A DNA stretch of 46,345 nt from Actinobacteria bacterium Ga0077560. Its GTDB lineage: Bacteria; Actinomycetota; Thermoleophilia; Miltoncostaeales; Miltoncostaeaceae. The notes beneath the pieces were generated by a model that saw nothing but the letters and a program-made list of their open reading frames with translations, searched no databases and was not told where the DNA came from. The DNA lies in the NCBI GenBank assembly GCA_001464275.1, contig LNFL01000128.1:1-46345 (forward strand), given 5' to 3'. This document shows positions 41,343-46,345 of the stretch, piece by piece; position 1 is the stretch's first letter, and each line of letters begins with the position of its first letter. Position numbers and translations under genes: made by a program.

Positions 41343-44300
41343 TCAGTCCACGGCGCCGGTGTGGACGCGGGGGCTCGGCGGCCGCGGGGTGTCCTCGGCT
41401 GCCGGCGGCGCGGGCAGGCCGATGGCGGGCGCCACGGCCGGCTCGGTGGCCCCGGCCAGGCTCGCCCACGACAACCGGGCGCCGCTGAGGTCCACGCCGG
41501 CGAGGTCGGCACCGTCCAGACGGGCCCAGGACAGGTTCGCTGCGCCCACGTCCGCGTCCCGGAGGCACGCCGCGGTGAGGTCCGCCCCGGTGAGGTCGGC
41601 GCCGTCCACAACGGCGCCGGTGAGATCGGCCGACCGCAGGTTCGCGCGGGTGAGGTCGGCGGATCCCATCGCCGCGCCCGCGAGCACGGCCCGCTCGAGC
41701 ACGGCGCGGGGCAGGCGCGCGCCGATGAGGCGGGCGTCGCGCAGGTCGGCGTCTCCCATCTCCGCGTACGACAGGTCCGCGGCGGTGAGGTCGCAGCCCT
41801 GCATGGCCGCGCCAGAGAGGTCCGCGCGGGAGAGATCCGCGCCGGAGAGCCGCGCCCCGGTGAGACGCACGCCGCGCAGGCGGGCGCCGGGCAGCGCCGC
41901 CCCGGGCAGTTGCGCCCCCGTCAGGTCCACCTCGTCGATGTGGATCCCGGTGAGCGCCGCCGACGCGAGGTCCGCGCCGGCGAGCGAGGTGCGCATGATC
42001 TCGGCCCGGGTGAGGTCCGCGCCGCCCATGGCGGCGCCCGAGAGGTCGCATTCGGCGATGCAGGCGCCCACCAGGGTCGCACCGCCCAGCGCGGCGCCCG
42101 CCAGCGCGCTCTCGGCGAGCATGGCCCCGGTGAGGTCCGCCCCGGTGAGGTCCAGGCCCGGGCCGGTGACCTCGCAGAGGATCGCCTCGGTGAGGATCGC
42201 GTCCGCCAGGCTGGCGCCCGTGAGGCCCGCGCCGGTGAGGGTCGCCCCGCCCAGGTCCGCCCCGGGCAGCCGGGCGCCGTCCAGGATGGCGTCGGTGAGG
42301 TTGGCCGCCCGCAGGGACGCCGCGGTGAGGTCCGCTCCGGTGAGGTCCGCCTCGGTGAGGTCCGCGCGGTTGAGCTGCGCCGATCCCAGGATGGCGCCGG
42401 GAAGGTCCGCGGTGAGCAGCGTCGCGCCGGTCAGCACGGTGCCGGTGAGGATGGCGGCGCGGAGCCCCGCGTCGGTGAGGTCGGCCTCCGCGCACCGCGC
42501 CCCCGTGAGGTCCGCCTCCTCCAGGCGCGCGCCGGTGAGGTTCGCCCGGCCCAGCTCGGCGCCGTGCAGGATCGCCCCGTCCAGCGTGGCCCAGCTGAGG
42601 TCGGCCCCGTACAGGTCGGCCTGGCCCAGCCGCGCGCCCGTCAGGCCCGCGGCGTGCAAGACGGCATCCGCCAGGCCCGCGCCGGTCAGATCCGCGCCGC
42701 TCAGGTCGGCGTGGGCGAACACCGCGCGCGCGCCGTGCACCCCGGCCAGTGAGGCGGCGCTCAGCCCGGCGCCGGCGAGGTCCGCGTGCTGGAGCATCGC
42801 CCCGTCGATGCGGGCGCCGGCCAGGTCGGCGCCGCGGGCGATCGCGTTCACCAGCGTGGCCTGCGACAGGTTCGCGCCGGCCAACCGCGCACCGGTGAGG
42901 ACCGCCTCCGTGAGGTTGGCGCCGGACAGGTCTGCGCCGACCAACCGCGCACCGGTGAGGTCGGCGGCGGTGAGATCGGCGCCGCAGATCACCGCGCCCT
43001 CCAGCCGGACGCCGGTGAGGTCGGCCCACGGCAGGCGGGCATCACCCAGGCGGGCGTCCTGGAGGCGGCACCAGGCCAGTCGCGCCGACGGCCCCTCGAT
43101 CCCCGTGAGGGTCGCGCCGCGCAGGTCGGCCCCGCTGCAGTCCGCCCCGCCCAGGACCGCGCCGGTGAACGTCGCGCCGGCGAGGCGGGCCCATGCCAGT
43201 CGCGCGTCGGCGCACCGGGCGCCGCTCAGGTCGGCGCGCTCGGCGACCACCCGCAGCGCGTCGCACCGGGTGAGGTCGGCGCCCGTCAGCGTCGCCTCGC
43301 TGAGGTCCGCGCCGCGCAGGTCGGCATCCGACAGGTCGGCGCCGGTGAGGGTGGCGCCGCGCAGCACCGCGTCGCGCAGTGCGGCGCGGGCCAGCACCGC
43401 GCCCGCGAGGTCCCCGCCGCGCAGGTCCGCGCGGTCGAGCCTCGCCCGGCCCAGATCCGCCCCGGCCAGCGAGGCGCCCGTGAGGGTCGCGCCGGTGAGC
43501 ACGGCCCCGATCAGCGTCGTCCCGGCCAGGTTCGCGCCGGTCAGGTCCACGCCGGTGAGGTCCGCCCCCGACAGGTCGGCCTCCGAGAGGTCGGCGCCGG
43601 CCAGACGCGCACCGGTGAGATCCGCCCGCGCGAGGGATGCGCCGGCGAGGGTCGCCCCGGTGAGATCCGCCCCGGCCAGGACGGCCCACCGAGCGGTGGC
43701 GCCCGACAGGTCCGCGCCGGCCAGGCGCGCGCCGCGAGCGGCGGCCGACGCCAGCGTCGCCTGCGCCAGATGCGCCCCGGTGAGATCCGCGTCGGCGAGG
43801 TCGGCGCCGGTGAGGTCCGCCCGGGCAAGGTCGGCGCCGGCCGCATGCGCTCCACGCAGGGTCGCGCCGGCCAGGTCGGCGCCGCTCAGCACCGCGGGTC
43901 CCAGGCGCGCACCGGTGAGGTCGGCGCCGACCAGGCGGGTCCCCGCCATGTCGGCCCCGGTGAGGTCCGCCCCCGCCAGGCACGCCTCGCCGGCATCGGA
44001 GGACCGCAGGGCGGCGCCGGCGAGCACGGCGCTTGCCAGATCCGCGCGCCGCAGGTCGGCGGCGCTCAGGTTCGCCTGTCCCAGGTGCCCACCGCGGAGA
44101 GCGGCGCCGGCGAGGTTCGCGCCGGCCAGCTGCGCGGGAGCGACCACCGCCTCCCGGGGCCTGGCGATCTCGCGGACGGCCGCCTCCACGTCCAGCGGCG
44201 GCGTCACCGGGTCGGCCGAACGGGCCCCGGTGCTTCGGTGGCGCACGAAGTCCGACAGGAGCTCCATCACCTCGTCCATGAGGCTCGGCTGCTCCACCAC

Positions 44301-44762
44301 CAGCATCCCCAGCACCTTGACCGCGGCGGCGCGGTCCACCGCGTCGGGGGCGCCCAGTTGCGCGGTGGCCAGGCCGAACCGGGTCTGGGCGTGATGCGCC
44401 GCGCGCTGCCGCCAGGTGAGCGCCGCCAGGACCATCAGCAGCGATCCGGTGAGGTGGACCACGGCCACCGCCAGCACCGGCGTGACCCGGTCGCCGGGGC
44501 CGCCCGCGACCCAGGCGATGGCCGCGACCACCGCGAGCGACACGGTCCACACGCTGGCGGCCGCAACGGCCAGCGCGCGCCGCGACCGGTCGGTCACGGG
44601 CTCACGTGGCTGGAGGGTGCGTTCGCCCGCCGGACGGGCGAGCGGCACCGGCTGGGTTCCGACGTCTTGGACCGTGGTGCGAGGAACGTCGTTCAAGGAT
44701 TTCGGCGGAAGGTTCAGGTTTGAACTGGCCGGGGGACCAGGATCCCGGGAGAACCTGTCCAT
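41343..44762 (-). CDS. giant membrane-anchored pentapeptide-repeat protein
   Basis: A 1139-residue protein. After a 60-residue polar N-terminus come two transmembrane helices (about 63-86 and 94-115). A cytosolic helical segment follows (about 120-175, Q-T-R-F-G-L-A-T-A-Q-L-G then V-L-G-M-L-V-V-E-Q-P-S-L-M-D-E-V-M-E-L-L), resembling the domain placed before the repeats in other membrane pentapeptide proteins. Residues about 211-1105 are uninterrupted A-(D/N/x)-L-x-x repeats, about 179 copies, predicting a right-handed square beta-helix of about 45 coils. A Pro-rich 34-residue tail ends the chain. GGAGG precedes the ATG at 44762 and may be masked by an RNA hairpin. Known roles of the fold range from gyrase mimicry (MfpA, Qnr) to scaffolding; none can be assigned here. 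Confidence 0.92.
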   Translation of the reverse strand: MDRFSRDPGPPASSNLNLPPKSLNDVPRTTVQDVGTQPVPLARPAGERTLQPREPVTDRSRRALAVAAASVWTVSLAVVAAIAWVAGGPGDRVTPVLAVAVVHLTGSLLMVLAALTWRQRAAHHAQTRFGLATAQLGAPDAVDRAAAVKVLGMLVVEQPSLMDEVMELLSDFVRHRSTGARSADPVTPPLDVEAAVREIARPREAVVAPAQLAGANLAGAALRGGHLGQANLSAADLRRADLASAVLAGAALRSSDAGEACLAGADLTGADMAGTRLVGADLTGARLGPAVLSGADLAGATLRGAHAAGADLARADLTGADLADADLTGAHLAQATLASAAARGARLAGADLSGATARWAVLAGADLTGATLAGASLARADLTGARLAGADLSEADLSGADLTGVDLTGANLAGTTLIGAVLTGATLTGASLAGADLGRARLDRADLRGGDLAGAVLARAALRDAVLRGATLTGADLSDADLRGADLSEATLTGADLTRCDALRVVAERADLSGARCADARLAWARLAGATFTGAVLGGADCSGADLRGATLTGIEGPSARLAWCRLQDARLGDARLPWADLTGVRLEGAVICGADLTAADLTGARLVGADLSGANLTEAVLTGARLAGANLSQATLVNAIARGADLAGARIDGAMLQHADLAGAGLSAASLAGVHGARAVFAHADLSGADLTGAGLADAVLHAAGLTGARLGQADLYGADLSWATLDGAILHGAELGRANLTGARLEEADLTGARCAEADLTDAGLRAAILTGTVLTGATLLTADLPGAILGSAQLNRADLTEADLTGADLTAASLRAANLTDAILDGARLPGADLGGATLTGAGLTGASLADAILTEAILCEVTGPGLDLTGADLTGAMLAESALAGAALGGATLVGACIAECDLSGAAMGGADLTRAEIMRTSLAGADLASAALTGIHIDEVDLTGAQLPGAALPGARLRGVRLTGARLSGADLSRADLSGAAMQGCDLTAADLSYAEMGDADLRDARLIGARLPRAVLERAVLAGAAMGSADLTRANLRSADLTGAVVDGADLTGADLTAACLRDADVGAANLSWARLDGADLAGVDLSGARLSWASLAGATEPAVAPAIGLPAPPAAEDTPRPPSPRVHTGAVD
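41448..44132 (-). repeat. 15-bp-periodic coding repeat (pentapeptide array)
   Basis: About 2.7 kb of direct, diverged 15-nt units encoding A-x-L-x-x. On the plus strand units read like GAGGTCCGCGCCGGT. The period keeps all six frames open for long stretches, so several long antisense frames here are artefacts. Such an array can change length by slippage or recombination. Confidence 0.9.
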
Positions 44763-44807
44763 GAACCTCCGTAAAGATCACATCACGGCGCGTCGTGTTG
44801 GAGGTTC
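44763..44807 (-). promoter_or_regulatory. possible RBS-masking hairpin upstream of the pentapeptide gene
   Basis: GAACCTCC (44763-44770) and GGAGGTTC (44800-44807) are exact 8-nt inverted repeats. In the minus-strand transcript the downstream arm GGAGGTTC is the Shine-Dalgarno sequence and the bases up to the ATG, so pairing with the upstream arm across 29 nt (itself containing a CACG/CGTG mini-stem) would hide the ribosome site. Confidence 0.4.
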
Positions 44808-44884
44808 GGTACCGCCGGCGCCCCATGTGGGCGCCGATTCATCGCGACTGGCCCACGGATGCGCGGCGCGGCTACGGTGGGCGA

Positions 44885-46066
44885 ATGCGCCACCGATGGG
44901 CCATGTTCGCCGCCACCGCCGTCCTCGCCCTGGCGGCACCGGCGGCCGTCGCGCTGCAGCTGCCCGAGGGGCTCACGCTGGGCGTGCAGGACGACCAGCT
45001 GCCCGTCGCCGACGCCGCGACCCTGGACGCGCGGGTGGACGACGTGGCCGCCACCGGCTCCCGGGTGACGCGCCTGGACGTGCTGTGGAACGAGGTGGCC
45101 CCCACGCGTCCCGCGGATCCGCGGGACCCCGCGGACCCGGCCTACCGATGGGACCGGTACGACCGCATCATCGACCGTCTCACGGCCCGCGGGGTGCAGG
45201 TGCTGCTCACCGTCTACCGCACGCCGGAGTGGGCCGTGGACCCGCGCTACGCGCCGGAGGACCCGCCGCAGCCGGAGCGATGGGCCCCGGTGCCGCAGGC
45301 CCTCGGAGACTTCACGCACGCGCTGGCGCGCCGGTACGACGGCACGGCCCATGGCCCGGTGACGGCGTTCGAACCGTGGAACGAGCCGAACATCCCGTTC
45401 TTCCTGCGGCCGCAGTGGCTGCCGGACACCACGGCGGCGAGCGGATGGCGGGTCGCCTCCCCCGAGATCTACGCGGCCATGCTCACCGCCGCCCATGCCG
45501 GGATCCGGGAGGCCCAGCCGGACGCGACGGTCGCCGGCGTGTCGGGGGCCCCGAACGGCGGCGGGGCGCCCCCCACGGGTCCGCTGGGGTTCGGCTCGGT
45601 GCCGAACTCGGTGTTCATGCGGGAGCTTGCCGTCCTGCAGCCGCCGATGGACGTCGCGAGCCAGCACCTCTACCCGGCCCTGGGCCCGCGTGAGAGCACG
45701 GCATTCCCGTCGTTCCGGACGATCCCCAGACTGCTGGCCGAGCTCGACGCGATCCGCCCGGACATCCCGGTGTGGATCACCGAGTTCGGCTACATGACCG
45801 CCGCCCCAGCATCGCGGCCCGCACGGGCGTTCGTGACCGAGGCGCAGCAGGCCGAGCACGTGACCCAGGCGGTGGAGCTCATGTCCGGCTACCCCCGCGT
45901 GCGGCTGGCGGTGTGGTTCAACCTCCAGGACAACCCGGAGTGGCCGGGTGGCCTGCGACGGCTCGACGGCTCCCCCAAGCCCGCGTGGGACGTGTTCCTC
46001 GCCATGCCCAAGCTGGTGCCGCCGGTCGTGCCCGTGCCGCCGTCCGCTCCCGAACCTCCGGCCTGA
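44885..46066 (+). CDS. secreted clan GH-A glycoside hydrolase, paralogue 2
   Basis: A 393-residue exported TIM-barrel protein clearly related to the product of 39185-40342. Shared blocks include R-x-D-x-x-W-N-E-x-A-P-T-x-P-A, S-Q-H-L/I-Y-P-A, V-T-E-A-Q-Q-A and F-N-x-Q-D-N-P-x-W-P-G-G-L. Catalytic candidates are Glu167 in E-P-W-N-E-P-N and Glu300 in W-I-T-E-F-G-Y. It has a signal peptide (A-M-F-A-A-T-A-V-L-A-L) and a Pro-rich C-terminal tail. TACGGT at 44873-44878 lies 6 nt before the ATG, and no Shine-Dalgarno sequence is visible, so it may be leaderless. An upstream in-frame ATG at 44795 would add a non-signal leader and is rejected. Confidence 0.85.
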   Translation: MRHRWAMFAATAVLALAAPAAVALQLPEGLTLGVQDDQLPVADAATLDARVDDVAATGSRVTRLDVLWNEVAPTRPADPRDPADPAYRWDRYDRIIDRLTARGVQVLLTVYRTPEWAVDPRYAPEDPPQPERWAPVPQALGDFTHALARRYDGTAHGPVTAFEPWNEPNIPFFLRPQWLPDTTAASGWRVASPEIYAAMLTAAHAGIREAQPDATVAGVSGAPNGGGAPPTGPLGFGSVPNSVFMRELAVLQPPMDVASQHLYPALGPRESTAFPSFRTIPRLLAELDAIRPDIPVWITEFGYMTAAPASRPARAFVTEAQQAEHVTQAVELMSGYPRVRLAVWFNLQDNPEWPGGLRRLDGSPKPAWDVFLAMPKLVPPVVPVPPSAPEPPA

Positions 46067-46249
46067 CACGAGGACGGCGCGACGACGCGGGCGAGCGTGC
46101 TCGCGCCGCCGCCGGGCACCCGCAGCCGCGGACACGCGGACGTTCATGTGCGAGCCGTGTTGGGCTGATGTGTTCGGTTGATGGGCGCGGCGTTCTTCGA
46201 TGACACCCCGGCTTGCCAGCTCCCGGTGTCGCCTGCGGTGCTTCCCGGC
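46067..46249. other. intergenic region, no gene seen
   Basis: The 183 bp after the second glycosidase holds only a small GCGAGC/GCTCGC hairpin (46091-46104), a weak terminator candidate, then slightly less GC-rich sequence that presumably carries the promoter of the next gene. I see no RNA gene. Confidence 0.4.
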
Positions 46250-46345
46250 ATGTGCCCATTTCGCGTGACCTTCGTCGCGGCAAGCGCGTTCGCCCTGATC
46301 GCCGCCGCACCCACCATTGCCCAACCGCTCACCGCCGATGACGGT
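46250..46345 (+). CDS. start of an exported protein, cut by the window end
   Basis: From the ATG at 46250 (or the GTG at 46265) the frame is open to the last base, 32 codons. It encodes a textbook signal peptide: R-V-T-F-V-A-A-S-A-F-A-L-I-A-A-A-P-T-I-A-Q, followed by P-L-T-A-D-D-G. Cleavage is expected after T-I-A. The rest lies outside the window, so the function is unknown. The ribosome binding site is poor. Confidence 0.55.
   Translation, partial: MCPFRVTFVAASAFALIAAAPTIAQPLTADDG

Noticed and set aside
41448-44132. CRISPR-like or satellite repeat
   Set aside because: The units are 15 bp, contiguous without spacers, and explained fully by the pentapeptide code.
41299-44394. Over 1000-codon plus-strand open frame (and others) opposite the pentapeptide gene
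   Set aside because: The 15-nt period keeps all frames open. These translations are monotonous Arg/Ala/Pro/Ser or Gly/Arg strings, whereas only the minus-strand frame gives A-x-L-x-x repeats with transmembrane helices and a ribosome site.

Overview
The window is very GC-rich (judged by eye, not computed), densely coded on both strands, and contains no tRNA, rRNA, insertion sequence, CRISPR or phage gene that I can recognise. Several features point to Actinomycetota. These are the GC content, the many GTG starts, Sec-exported proteins and lipoproteins, an actinobacterial-style OmpA/BON protein, a circularly permuted ATP-grasp/alpha-E pair and TAnnnT -10 boxes with 18-nt spacers. The many secreted beta-propeller and Ig-like proteins suggest class Thermoleophilia (Solirubrobacter/Miltoncostaea-like); that placement is inference. 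It reads as ordinary chromosome.

Layout. 1-1271: end of a methyltransferase gene and a small lipoprotein gene. 1358-7938: a complete carbohydrate operon, with a strong promoter overlapped by a 36-bp double LacI-type operator, then a LacI regulator, binding protein, two permeases (the second frameshifted), an intracellular clan GH-J (GH32-like) hydrolase and a MalK-type ATPase. 8224-9446: a small membrane protein and two tandem SnoaL-like paralogues. 9490-11325 (-): secreted 5'-nucleotidase. 11611-14039: circularly permuted ATP-grasp plus alpha-E protein. 14049-16268 (-): secreted NHL beta-propeller. 16370-16708: glutaredoxin-like protein. 16710-18851 (-): ArfA-like BON/OmpA lipoprotein with a coiled-coil helix-hairpin-helix membrane protein. 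18947-21337 (-): PAS-GGDEF-EAL protein. 21496-24026: polar amino acid ABC importer. 24146-25881: two convergent secreted proteins. 26003-27901: Nudix hydrolase, endonuclease III and a Cys-rich membrane-anchored protein. 27994-30708 (-): PAS-GAF-GGDEF-HD-GYP protein. 30844-32092: DoxX and PhzF-family proteins. 32294-34867: a B-type heme-copper oxidase (subunits II and I) plus an unknown membrane protein. 34954-36192: secreted protein. 36199-38540 (-): a small orphan protein and an overlapping cluster of a helical protein, a RibD-C reductase, a two-helix membrane protein and a LOG-family protein. 38628-39101: tadA. 39185-46066: two paralogous secreted clan GH-A glycosidases on the + strand enclosing, on the - strand, a CorA-type transporter and a 1139-residue pentapeptide-repeat membrane protein. 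The last 96 bases begin another exported protein.

How it works together. The clearest functional unit is the LacI-controlled import and cytosolic cleavage of a fructoside-like sugar. A second theme is the cell envelope: secreted glycosidases, propellers and nucleotidase, an OmpA-type wall-binding protein, and two multi-domain c-di-GMP enzymes of opposite likely bias. The most unusual items are the giant membrane-anchored pentapeptide beta-helix (with a possible RBS-masking hairpin) set between the two glycosidase paralogues, the compact promoter/double-operator architecture at 1358-1419, and the frameshift inside the permease EAA motif.
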